The translations under genes were made by a program, and so were the position numbers. This document shows positions 19,032 through 27,479 of a DNA stretch of 64,000 nucleotides, one piece after another. Every line of letters starts with the position of its first letter. Positions within the stretch are counted from its first letter, which is position 1. Under the pieces are notes generated by a model. It ran no database searches. It was given only the letters and a program-made list of their open reading frames with translations, and was not told the origin of the DNA. The stretch lies in the NCBI RefSeq assembly GCF_016820655.1, contig NZ_WSFT01000050.1:1-64000 (forward strand), given 5' to 3'. This stretch comes from Anaeromonas frigoriresistens. Lineage in GTDB: Bacteria > Bacillota > Clostridia > Tissierellales > SIT17.

Positions 19032-19949
19032 CTAATTTGCCATATGCTTTGATTTTTCGTATCCTTTAGTATCGGTCCAAATCTCATCATTTAACGGATT
19101 AAGACGATATTTTACAATTCGATATAATTGCCAAATAGCAAGAAGAGCATTAGATGTTAAAGCTAACAAAGCAAGGGTCCAGTTGGCTGTAGGATTGTAA
19201 CTCAAAGCTACTCTAAAAGCACTATCTGTTCCTGCAAAGAAATATGGGAAGGTCATTACCCATATCATCCATACTGACAAAGTATGTGCGCGATTTTGTA
19301 TCCAGGTCCCTTTTGCCCAAAATAGTGCAGGAATAATTGGTGCTATATTCAGTGCAAAACCTGAATAAAAAGCATTTCCCGGTGCACATGAATACACATA
19401 TGAAATATTCCAAAAAGCATAGGCTATGACATACATAGTGGTCTGATCTGGCCATACCATATCCTTACGTTTACCTGTCCTTCTATAGATACCAAACCAC
19501 CCACATATTAATATTATGCTAAGAATACCTGCTGAAGCATTAACATAGTTCCAGCCACCAGAGATATAATTCACACCATCAACCATCCCATTAAATCCTT
19601 CTAATCCAACTTGAAATTCTCTTATTACTGCTTCCAAGATATTTAATCCTAATATAATTGGAACTAAAGTAAGATACCATTTATGCTTCTTATGAAAATT
19701 AGTAAATCTTATAACCATAAATATGATACTTCCTGCAACAGCGGAGTATACTTTAATCCAAGTAAACCAAGATGTAATTTCACTTCCACTATTTAACCAA
19801 ACTGGAGTAAGTATCACCGGCAGTACCATAAAAATAGCAATACTCCCCCATTTACTTGCTCGTATAAATTCATTTATCCCTATAAGAATACCTAAAACTA
19901 CTAACCATATAATTGCATTATACCACGGCATTGCTTCAAAGAAAAACAT
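19032..19949 (-). CDS. DUF5692-type multispan membrane protein
   Basis: A 305-residue protein with about eight membrane helices, Trp-rich and with conserved-looking loops (MPWYNAIIW, WFGIYRRTGKRKDMVWPDQT, SYVYSCAPGNAFYSG). I recognise it as the DUF5692 type, function unknown; the assignment is from memory of sequence features. It sits between the Fe-S/FAD oxidoreductase (110-base gap) and hypA (46-base gap), so it may be the membrane part of the same electron-transfer or maturation system. Confidence 0.65.
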   Translation of the reverse strand: MFFFEAMPWYNAIIWLVVLGILIGINEFIRASKWGSIAIFMVLPVILTPVWLNSGSEITSWFTWIKVYSAVAGSIIFMVIRFTNFHKKHKWYLTLVPIILGLNILEAVIREFQVGLEGFNGMVDGVNYISGGWNYVNASAGILSIILICGWFGIYRRTGKRKDMVWPDQTTMYVIAYAFWNISYVYSCAPGNAFYSGFALNIAPIIPALFWAKGTWIQNRAHTLSVWMIWVMTFPYFFAGTDSAFRVALSYNPTANWTLALLALTSNALLAIWQLYRIVKYRLNPLNDEIWTDTKGYEKSKHMAN

Positions 19950-20059
19950 TTAAAATCCCCCTTTTGGATAATTAATTTAAATAACAATGTTAGGACCAGC
20001 TATACCATGTTCATTACTAATAAACCACTGGTCCTTCCATTGTCACCTCCCCTTAACAA

Positions 20060-22753
20060 TTAACTTTTCTTAGAAAATGCACCCAAAGATTTTTTGACTT
20101 TTTTAACTGTAATTCTTCCTTTACGCTTAATTGCACTCTTAACAATAATAGGCTTAAGTTTTTCAAGAGGTACGCTTTCAGCATTATATTTTCTAACAAG
20201 TGAAATAGCATCGAACTTACATCTAGTTGTACATGCACCACATCCTACACACATGTATTCATCAACAGTTGTAGCCCCACAACCAAGACAACGTTCTGTT
20301 TCTAGCTTAACTTGATTTTCTGTAAAAGTCCTACGCAAGTCCTTGAAAGATTTTTTAGATTTGGCATCATCAGTATGACTTGCTTTTTGTCTTGGAGTAC
20401 GGTCATATCCTTCAAATATCAAATTTTCTTTATCAAATACATGATAGGTTCTGTTGTCACGACCAATGACTAAACTCTGACCAGGTTGAACATATCGATG
20501 TATTGAAATAGCAGCTTCTTTACCCTGAGCAATGGCATCAATAGCAAAATTAGGACCAGTCATTGCATCTCCCCCTGCAAATATATCCGGATCTCCTGTC
20601 TGAAGGGTAAATGAATCTACCTTTATTGTCTTGTTTAGATTCAATTCTATTTTGCTATCTTCTAGTAAATTTCCCCAGTCCATTGCTTGACCTACTGAAA
20701 TTAAAACATTATTTGTTTTAACAATCGTGGTTTCATTGTCATCAAATACAGGATTAAATTTCCCATTTTCATCAAAAACTGAAAGGCATTTCTTAAATTC
20801 TATACCAATAACTTGATTTTCTTCTGTGATAATACGAACTGGGCCCCAAGAGTTATTAATTCCAACTTCTTCTGACAATGCTTCTTCAATTTCTTCTTCA
20901 AGAGCTGGCATTTCTTCTCGGCTTTCAAGACAGAATATATCAACTTTTGAAGGACCAATCCTTGTAGCTGTTCTTGCAACATCAATGGCAACATTTCCTC
21001 CACCGATTACAACAACATCTCCTTCAAGTTTTATGTCCCTACCTAAATTAACATCTCGTAAGAAGTTAACACCAGTAAGAACTCCTTGGGCATCTTCACC
21101 TTCTATACCAAGATTTCTACCTGCTTGAGCACCGATTGCAAGATAAAATGCTTCATATCCTTCTCTTCTTAAGTCTTTTAGGGTTATATCTTTACCAACT
21201 TCAACTCCTGTTTTGAATTCTACGCCTAAATCTTTTAAAATATCAATCTCTGCATTTACTACATCCTTTTCCAACCTATAGGATGGAATACCAAGGGTCA
21301 ACATACCTCCAAGGGCTTTTTGTTTTTCAAATACTGTAACCTTATATCCATCAATAGCTAAATAATAAGCACAAGATAGCCCGGAAGGACCAGCACCAAT
21401 AATAGCAATTTTATTTCCATATTCATGTCTCAATTTTGGTACATAGCGGTTATCTATATTTAAGTCTTGTTCTGCTATGAATTTTTTGATTTCATCGATA
21501 GCAATCGGATCATCAATGTCACCTCTTGTACAATCAGATTCACATTTTCTTGGACATATACGTCCACATACTGCTGGAAAAGGATTTTCATGTTTGATAA
21601 GTTCTAAAGCTTCATTATATCTTCCTTGAGAAGCTAATTTTATATAACCTTGAACGGAAATATGTGCTGGACACTGTGTTTTACAAGGACTTGTTCCAGT
21701 TTCAACAACATTTTCTCTATTAATACGATAATCAGGATTCCATTTATCTGGCCCCCACTCTGTATTAGATGGAAAATCTTCTCGCTTATTTTCAATTTTT
21801 GGTGTCTTAGTACATAATTTTTGACCTAATTTCAATGCATTTACAGGACAAATCTCAACACATTCACCGCAACCAACACACATATCTTCATCTATTTGTG
21901 AAACATAGTTTGATCTTACCATATCAGTGTTCAAGAACATTCCTGCAATCCTCATAGCAAAACAAGAACAACCACAGCAGTTACAAATTGCATGAGTTTC
22001 TCCAGGACCATCTGTATTTGGTATACTATGCATCAAACCATTTTCCTCAGCTTTTTTAATAATTTCAAAAGCTTCTTCCCGGGTAATCTCACGGCCTCTA
22101 CCTGTCCGTATATAATATTCAGCAGCATGCCCCATTTGTATACACATATCTTCCTTCAAATGACCGCAACCTTCCCCCATAGATTCTCTTGAAGTACGGC
22201 AAGAACAGTCTGAAACTGAGAATATAGTGTTCTCATTGAGATATTTAGATACTTCCTCATAGGAGGCCCTTCTAGTTTCACCCTCAATAGCTGTTTCAAT
22301 AGGGATAACACGCATAGGTCCTGTTCCTACAGGAAAAATACCTGCCGCCATTGGACCTTTTCTCTTTCCATAATCATCAAAGGCCTTAGCTATTTGTGGA
22401 TACTTTTTCACATTTTCCTTGTTGTTAGCCATCATTTCCATATGTCCTGGAACCCAAATGTCATGCCAGTATTTATCAGTACCATCAATTTTGTTGACAA
22501 AGGCAACACCTGCAACTGCTAATTCCCATAGAAGTTTAGCTGTTACCTCTAAAGGCTTACCACACTCAAATGCAATTTCTTCTGCACTCTTCGGTTTACG
22601 TAATTCAAGACAAAGTGCTACTTCTGCCATTTCTTCTGAAACAACAGGCTCTAAAATTTTGTATTCTGGATGTTCCGGCTTAATTTCTGATTTTGTACCA
22701 CGTTTTGTCCTACTAATCTTATTTGCAAGATCCAATACTCTTTCATTTACCAT
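20060..22753 (-). CDS. Multi Fe-S, FAD/NAD(P) oxidoreductase (GltD-like)
   Basis: An 897-residue soluble protein. It has a winged-helix-like N-terminus (about 40-100), a Cys-rich block (DCSCRTS 182-188, CGH 196-198, CNCCGCSC 257-264) and a ferredoxin motif CVGCGECVEICP (292-303). The GltD N-terminal Fe-S region follows (C357, C361, CGRICPRKCESDC 396-408), then FAD/NAD(P) Rossmann motifs GAGPSGL (453) and GGGNVAID (584), and a C-terminal CLGCGATT..CVGCGACTTRC cluster. Such GltD-like modules pass electrons between NAD(P)H and Fe-S partners. It lies 36 bases downstream of hypB. The physiological electron partner is unknown. Confidence 0.85.
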   Translation of the reverse strand: MVNERVLDLANKISRTKRGTKSEIKPEHPEYKILEPVVSEEMAEVALCLELRKPKSAEEIAFECGKPLEVTAKLLWELAVAGVAFVNKIDGTDKYWHDIWVPGHMEMMANNKENVKKYPQIAKAFDDYGKRKGPMAAGIFPVGTGPMRVIPIETAIEGETRRASYEEVSKYLNENTIFSVSDCSCRTSRESMGEGCGHLKEDMCIQMGHAAEYYIRTGRGREITREEAFEIIKKAEENGLMHSIPNTDGPGETHAICNCCGCSCFAMRIAGMFLNTDMVRSNYVSQIDEDMCVGCGECVEICPVNALKLGQKLCTKTPKIENKREDFPSNTEWGPDKWNPDYRINRENVVETGTSPCKTQCPAHISVQGYIKLASQGRYNEALELIKHENPFPAVCGRICPRKCESDCTRGDIDDPIAIDEIKKFIAEQDLNIDNRYVPKLRHEYGNKIAIIGAGPSGLSCAYYLAIDGYKVTVFEKQKALGGMLTLGIPSYRLEKDVVNAEIDILKDLGVEFKTGVEVGKDITLKDLRREGYEAFYLAIGAQAGRNLGIEGEDAQGVLTGVNFLRDVNLGRDIKLEGDVVVIGGGNVAIDVARTATRIGPSKVDIFCLESREEMPALEEEIEEALSEEVGINNSWGPVRIITEENQVIGIEFKKCLSVFDENGKFNPVFDDNETTIVKTNNVLISVGQAMDWGNLLEDSKIELNLNKTIKVDSFTLQTGDPDIFAGGDAMTGPNFAIDAIAQGKEAAISIHRYVQPGQSLVIGRDNRTYHVFDKENLIFEGYDRTPRQKASHTDDAKSKKSFKDLRRTFTENQVKLETERCLGCGATTVDEYMCVGCGACTTRCKFDAISLVRKYNAESVPLEKLKPIIVKSAIKRKGRITVKKVKKSLGAFSKKS

Positions 22754-22789
22754 TCCCTTAGCCCTCCCCCATAAATCATTACAACGGTA

Positions 22790-23461
22790 TTACTTTTCAT
22801 TCCAATTTTTAACTTCTGAACGTACCCAATCTGCCCACTCATCAATACCTTCACCTGTTCTTGCAGAGATAGGAATAATCCTAATATTAGGATTTAGTTT
22901 TTTTACGCGATTTTTAACTGCCTCTAAGTCAAAATCAAAATAATCTATTGCATCAATTTTATTAATCAATAAAACATCCACAATCGAGAACATCAAAGGA
23001 TATTTTAATGGTTTATCATCGCCTTCGGGTACACTAAGTATCATAGCGTTTTTTGATGCTCCTGTATCGAATTCTGCAGGACAAACTAAGTTACCTACAT
23101 TCTCTAAAATAGCAAAATCCACATCTTCAATACCTAATCCTACAAGGCCCTGTTTAGTCATATCAGCATCCAAATGACACATTCCACCTGTGTGTAGTTG
23201 GATGACCTTTGCTCCGGTCTCTGCAACCTTATGGGCATCTACATCCGAATCAATGTCCGCTTCTAACACCCCAATACGCATATCTGATTTCAACTCTTCA
23301 ATAGTTTTAAGAACTGTTGTTGTCTTTCCTGAACCTGGTGAAGACATCAGGTTCAATAAAAAGGTCTTATCCCTTTTCAATTCATCCCTAAGTAAATTTG
23401 CTTGAAGATTATTGTCTTCAAAAACACTTTCCTTGATTTCAAGTACTTTAAAAGTATCCAT
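22790..23461 (-). CDS. hypB: Nickel-insertion GTPase HypB
   Basis: A 223-residue GTPase with P-loop SSPGSGKTT (40-48), metal-binding GGMCH (Cys95, His96) and NVGNLVCPAEFD (Cys127), and NKID (167-170). It supplies nickel, with HypA, to hydrogenase-type enzymes. The N-terminal His- or Cys-rich nickel store of some HypB proteins is absent. ATG 23461 follows GGGGGAGA; a TTG 24 bases upstream lies before that site and is rejected. First gene of the hypB-oxidoreductase-DUF5692-hypA-S component-methyltransferase string. Confidence 0.93.
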   Translation of the reverse strand: MDTFKVLEIKESVFEDNNLQANLLRDELKRDKTFLLNLMSSPGSGKTTTVLKTIEELKSDMRIGVLEADIDSDVDAHKVAETGAKVIQLHTGGMCHLDADMTKQGLVGLGIEDVDFAILENVGNLVCPAEFDTGASKNAMILSVPEGDDKPLKYPLMFSIVDVLLINKIDAIDYFDFDLEAVKNRVKKLNPNIRIIPISARTGEGIDEWADWVRSEVKNWNEK

Positions 23462-23724
23462 TATCTTCTCCCCCTCTATCAACATTTAAAATTAATATAA
23501 TTCCAATATTGTTATTATTTTGTCAACTTTATTTTATTTAAAAAACAAATAACTGTCAAAGAAAGATAAACGTTGATATTTCAATGCTTTAAGTATTAAA
23601 CTTTCAAGTATAGTTTACACTCTAAGTTTGAGATAGAATGCATAAATACTACTTTTTGATATTTTTTTAACAATTAAAATTGTAAATACAACTTGAAAGT
23701 AAAAAATCTTGAAATCAAAAAAAA

Positions 23725-23739
23725 TCTCCTTAAAGGAGA
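23725..23739 (-). terminator. Terminator after FAD oxidoreductase
   Basis: TCTCCT pairs with AGGAGA, followed on the minus strand by eight T residues, 16 bases after the FAD-oxidoreductase stop. Confidence 0.8.
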
Positions 23740-23754
23740 CCTTGAAGAAGATTT

Positions 23755-25008
23755 TTAAAAATAACGTTTAATTAAATGTTTCGCATAGCAGATACAATTA
23801 TTCATAGAAAGTGTACTCATGATTTCTCCTGCAAAAAAAATATTATTTTTTCCTTGTATAGCTGCCATCTTATTATAAAAGCCATCCTGTAATTCACGGG
23901 TATCTACATATGGACAATGATGCCAGAGTTTTGCTTGATAAAGCCTTGGATTGCATACACCCAATTTTAATAAGTCTTTTTTTATAATTTCAAAATTAGA
24001 TTCTTTCGAGTTGTTTAAAGGACTATATGCATAAACTATTATCATCTCTTCACCATTACTCACATCCCATCTAGAGTCCCATAAAATCATATGTCCATTT
24101 TTATAATTATACAAATTTTCAAGAATACAACCACAACCTCTGGGAACATTCTTTCCAATTATGGCATAAACATTAAAGGATTGATACTTTATTACACTTA
24201 AATGTTCCATCATTCCCTCTCCCATAATGGAAAGATGGTCATATTGTTCTAAAGGAGCAGTGATTATTATCTGATCGAATTCAAGGGTTTCAAATGGTGT
24301 TTGAACCCACAAATTTTCATTCTTTGATAAGAAAATATTTGTTACTTTTTGTCCAAAACGAATGTCCTTTATCTCCTCTATTAAGTACTTAATCAAAGAA
24401 GAAACACCATCTTTCCATGTGAGGAACTCTGGTAATTCCATAAATGACATCAAATTCTTATCATTTAAAATTCTTAGTACGTAAAGTGCTGGAACTTCAT
24501 TAATATCTCCTAAGCCAAATATTGTAAAATACTGAATATAAATAGTTTTTAAAACATTAAAATTATGTAAATCACACCACTCTGAAAAAGGAAGCATCAA
24601 TGATACTTCAATATCATGTATAAAAATATCATCTAGTGAGGGATAGTGAGCTAATACTTTAGGTAATCTATCCAGTTCTTTAAGAAAATCTCCCAGGGCT
24701 ACCTTTGGTATGGGCATGATTTTATGGCCATTGGAATCATAATTAATTCTAGATAATTTTGGCCCATCAGTTTTTATATGAAGCTCTTTCATTAGTGATT
24801 TAAGGTATATCTGAGAAGGTAACCCAAAAATTGCACCCAACTCATAGGATCTTCCATTGTAGTAAATCGTGTGCAATTTCCCCCCCAATCGTTCTTCCTT
24901 TTCAAAAATCGTGACATTTTTATATCCTTTTTTTTGTAACTCCGAAGCTGCGACAAGGCCTGTAAGTCCACCACCTATAATAGCCACTTTGTTATTTAAT
25001 TTATCCAT
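23755..25008 (-). CDS. FAD-dependent amine-oxidase-like oxidoreductase
   Basis: A 417-residue flavoprotein with the dinucleotide motif VAIIGGGLTGLVAA near the N-terminus, the following FEKEERLGGK signature, and a C-terminal FAD-binding NNIFFAGE. It resembles protoporphyrinogen oxidase/amine oxidase-like enzymes of unknown substrate. ATG 25008 follows GGGGAGGTGATAAAG; a farther ATG at 25032 precedes that site. The start overlaps the end of the HTH/transposase-like gene by 8 bases, so the two are coupled. Confidence 0.85.
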   Translation of the reverse strand: MDKLNNKVAIIGGGLTGLVAASELQKKGYKNVTIFEKEERLGGKLHTIYYNGRSYELGAIFGLPSQIYLKSLMKELHIKTDGPKLSRINYDSNGHKIMPIPKVALGDFLKELDRLPKVLAHYPSLDDIFIHDIEVSLMLPFSEWCDLHNFNVLKTIYIQYFTIFGLGDINEVPALYVLRILNDKNLMSFMELPEFLTWKDGVSSLIKYLIEEIKDIRFGQKVTNIFLSKNENLWVQTPFETLEFDQIIITAPLEQYDHLSIMGEGMMEHLSVIKYQSFNVYAIIGKNVPRGCGCILENLYNYKNGHMILWDSRWDVSNGEEMIIVYAYSPLNNSKESNFEIIKKDLLKLGVCNPRLYQAKLWHHCPYVDTRELQDGFYNKMAAIQGKNNIFFAGEIMSTLSMNNCICYAKHLIKRYF

Positions 25009-26065
25009 CTTTATCACCTCCCCTAGAAACATTAAGTAAAGCCTGAATCCAAAGGGGTAACGTATCTAAATCAGCATTATTTTCAGCAGCTCTCTTAAGA
25101 ACAACTTCAGCAGGTGTCTTTCCTGCATTCTTACCATTAGAAATTACACTTGTAAAATTATAATTTCTTACAAATTTATTGAGTTCTCGCTCTACCTTAA
25201 AAAAAGAGTCTAGAGCAGAGTTTTTAGTAATCTTGTTATAAAACTCATTCATTAAATATTCATTAAACACCTTCATATCATTCCATAGAGTATCCTTCTC
25301 AGAAGAGACAAAATAATGATTAATATTAAGATCTTCTATAATTTCTTTATATTTATTGCCTTTAACAAAGTAAGGAAAAAAGATTTTCGTCCTTTCACTT
25401 ACTAGATTTTTAATGCTTAGATTAAATGTCTTCAAGAGATAAACAAGTTTAAGTTCAAAAAAATTCCAAATATCAATATCCTGTTTTTTATTGTATAGTT
25501 TTACCACTACCCATTTTGATGTAGTATCATAAAAGCTATACTGATATATTTTGCCAATCCTATCAAATGTGCCCATAAAATCAATGCGCTGAGTTACTAA
25601 AAACCCTGGATAAATTTCTTTCATCCTATCAAAACATATTGTACTCTCTCTATGTTTTCGTCGTGATTTGATCTGCATATCTTTATTCTCGGAATAGTCC
25701 ATCCGCTGTTCCTTTCTTGATAGCTTGTATCTTCTTAAGACATTATAAATACCTGACTCCCCAATCTCAAACCCTTCCGCCATTAACTCATAATATATCC
25801 GTTTAGGTCCATCCTCTGGGTGTCTTGCAACATATAACAAAATCTCTTGCTCAATGACTTCATCTACCTTGTTAGGCATCTGGGGTTTCTGTGGTTCTTT
25901 TATTTCCAAACCCATCATACCGTTTTTCTGATAAGCTCTTTTCCATTTATAATATGTCATCCGGGAAATTCCAAATAACTTACAAGTATGGGTCACATTC
26001 TTCTCTTTTAAAGCATGTTTTAAAATTATATACTTAGTATGTGCATTAAAAACTCCAGCTTTCAT
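25001..26065 (-). CDS. IS481-like HTH protein with degenerate transposase core
   Basis: A 354-residue protein. An N-terminal helix-turn-helix (THTCKLFGISRMTYYKWKRA, about 27-46) and second HTH-like region (PEDGPKRIYYELMAEGFEIG) match IS481/IS3-type transposases. The RNase H-like part keeps RIDFMGTFDRIGKIYQYSFY but has no recognisable TDNGxEF or GKVER segment where DDE residues should lie (VSERTKIFFPYF and KDTLWNDMKVF instead). No terminal repeats were found. The 8-base overlap with the FAD oxidoreductase suggests a domesticated DNA-binding regulator rather than an active element. Confidence 0.7.
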   Translation of the reverse strand: MKAGVFNAHTKYIILKHALKEKNVTHTCKLFGISRMTYYKWKRAYQKNGMMGLEIKEPQKPQMPNKVDEVIEQEILLYVARHPEDGPKRIYYELMAEGFEIGESGIYNVLRRYKLSRKEQRMDYSENKDMQIKSRRKHRESTICFDRMKEIYPGFLVTQRIDFMGTFDRIGKIYQYSFYDTTSKWVVVKLYNKKQDIDIWNFFELKLVYLLKTFNLSIKNLVSERTKIFFPYFVKGNKYKEIIEDLNINHYFVSSEKDTLWNDMKVFNEYLMNEFYNKITKNSALDSFFKVERELNKFVRNYNFTSVISNGKNAGKTPAEVVLKRAAENNADLDTLPLWIQALLNVSRGGDKDG

Positions 26066-26102
26066 AAAAAAGTGTCCCCCTTATCATTGCTATTATTTTA
26101 TA

Positions 26103-26153
26103 ATGGTTAACAAGGTGAAATAAATATAGTCATTAAAATATAATATTAACCAT
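26103..26153. promoter_or_regulatory. Inverted repeat upstream of transposase-like gene
   Basis: ATGGTTAA at 26103-26110 and TTAACCAT at 26146-26153 form 8-base inverted arms 35 bases apart, 40-90 bases before the HTH gene. A candidate autoregulatory operator. Confidence 0.35.
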
Positions 26154-26222
26154 ATTTTATCATATTAACTTAGAAGTAAATATAAAATACCTATTGTTTT
26201 CTTTTATAATTTTCAAAAAAAA

Positions 26223-26280
26223 TTCTCCCAAACATAAGTCTGAGAGAAAATATAATATACTATTAAATTAAATTAAACTA
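26223..26280 (-). repeat. Terminator repeat copy R0 (no tail)
   Basis: The hairpin TTCTCCC-AAACATAAGTCT-GAGAGAA and the following CTATTAAATTAAATTAA resemble the hairpin plus spacer of repeat copies at 34.6, 51.1 and 52.7 kb, but no methyltransferase-tail codons follow. It lies directly 3' of the DUF305 gene, where it acts as terminator. Confidence 0.45.
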
Positions 26281-26290
26281 ACTCTTAATC

Positions 26291-26743
26291 TTAATCCTTA
26301 TCTTCAAGATCTTCAATTAATTTCTTCATCTCATCAATTTCCTTCCGCTGTGCCTTTATTATCTCGTCTGCAAGTTTACGAACTCTTGGATCTGATATTT
26401 GAGCCCGTTCACTGGTTAATATTGCAATGGAATGATGTGGTATCATCGCTTCCATATAATCAGTATCATCAACGAGAGTTTGACTACGTAATAAGAATAG
26501 TGAAATAAGAAATACGGTTATACTCCCTGCAAGAATTCCTATATTTAACTTACGATTCTTTAGCATATGAAGCATAAATCCAAGCATAATTATAGCCATT
26601 GTAGCCCCCATTAAAAGTGCCATATAAGCTCTAGTTTCGCTGAAAAATACATGCTCAACTTTAAATGTACTCCAATATTTAAAAATAAACATAACAATAG
26701 TAGATGTTACAATCATTCCAGCAAATTTAGCATAATTTTTCAT
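26291..26743 (-). CDS. DUF305 membrane protein
   Basis: A 150-residue protein with three membrane segments (about 8-23, 41-60, 68-85) and a C-terminal DUF305 helical domain containing YMEAMIPHHSIAILTSERA, the conserved HH pair likely binding metal. Function unknown; relatives occur in metal and oxidative-stress islands. ATG 26743 is chosen because GAAGGAGAGG lies just upstream; the longer frame to 26842 lacks a ribosome site. Confidence 0.82.
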   Translation of the reverse strand: MKNYAKFAGMIVTSTIVMFIFKYWSTFKVEHVFFSETRAYMALLMGATMAIIMLGFMLHMLKNRKLNIGILAGSITVFLISLFLLRSQTLVDDTDYMEAMIPHHSIAILTSERAQISDPRVRKLADEIIKAQRKEIDEMKKLIEDLEDKD

Positions 26744-26879
26744 GATATCCTCTCCTTCTTCTGTTGTTTTCTTAGTCATTATATACCCAGTTGATTTTTC
26801 AATATTCCTAAAATTATTTATTATAGTATTCCAACCAAACATCCATATTTCTTTTTTTCTTTGCTGATAGCAAATAAAA

Positions 26880-26908
26880 ACCTACTGGTTATTATTAAAC
26901 CAGTAGGT
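26880..26908 (-). terminator. Terminator after DUF1540 gene
   Basis: ACCTACTGGTT pairs with AACCAGTAGGT around a 7-base loop, with a T-rich tract on the minus strand. Confidence 0.85.
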
Positions 26909-26918
26909 ATATTGCTAA

Positions 26919-27080
26919 TTACTTCCCAACTTCAAAACTTCCACAATCAGTAGCCTCTACAGAGTTAGCTCTATCATGATGCTTAACAACGTTAATATGA
27001 TCCAAGCTACAAAAAGAATCCTCTTTTGCATGATATTTACACTCATTTACTGTACAACCAATACTTTTATTAATTTTCAT
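26919..27080 (-). CDS. DUF1540 small Cys-rich protein
   Basis: A 53-residue protein with four cysteines (9, 14, 24, 46) in the DUF1540 pattern (IGCTVNECKYHAKEDSFC). It probably binds one metal ion; family function unknown, common in Clostridia. It starts at ATG 27080 behind GGAGG and has its own terminator at 26880-26908. Confidence 0.85.
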   Translation of the reverse strand: MKINKSIGCTVNECKYHAKEDSFCSLDHINVVKHHDRANSVEATDCGSFEVGK

Positions 27081-27186
27081 ATATTTCACCTCCAAATAAA
27101 ATTCATATATAGTTTAATCCTTTTTGAAGTCTATTATGCAAATTAAATCCTATATATTTATATAGCTAAAAGGAATTATTTATTAT

Positions 27187-27376
27187 TTAAAATGCCGGTA
27201 CTACATTACCTTTACATACTTTATTAATAACATCTTTTGTTGCTTGTTCTTGGTATGCCTCTATCAATCTTTTAAGAACTTTATTATCTTTATACGCTTC
27301 CTTAACAGCAGTTATATTGATATAAGGTTTTGCATTATCACTACTTACATCTTCATTGAATTTTTTAGAGTCCCTA
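27187..27376 (-). pseudogene. MetQ/NlpA lipoprotein 3' remnant
   Basis: A minus-strand frame of about 62 codons reads NAKPYINITAVKEAYKDNKV, then LKRLIEAYQEQATKDVINK and a GNVVPAF-stop end. This is the C-terminus of NlpA/MetQ methionine-binding lipoproteins. No start, signal peptide or lipobox remains upstream and no metN/metI genes are near. Confidence 0.7.
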
Positions 27377-27479
27377 AATAATAAAGATTATTATTTTATA
27401 TAACTTAATATATAATATTAGGGAATGTCAAGCCTTTGCTATGAGACAATATTAAACATATTTTATTTTCTATATATTA

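Noticed and set aside
18644..23461. Hydrogenase gene cluster
   Set aside because: hypA and hypB are present but no hydrogenase subunit, hypC, D, E or F is in the window.
25001..26065. Active insertion sequence
   Set aside because: No terminal inverted repeats or target duplication seen and catalytic motifs are not recognisable.
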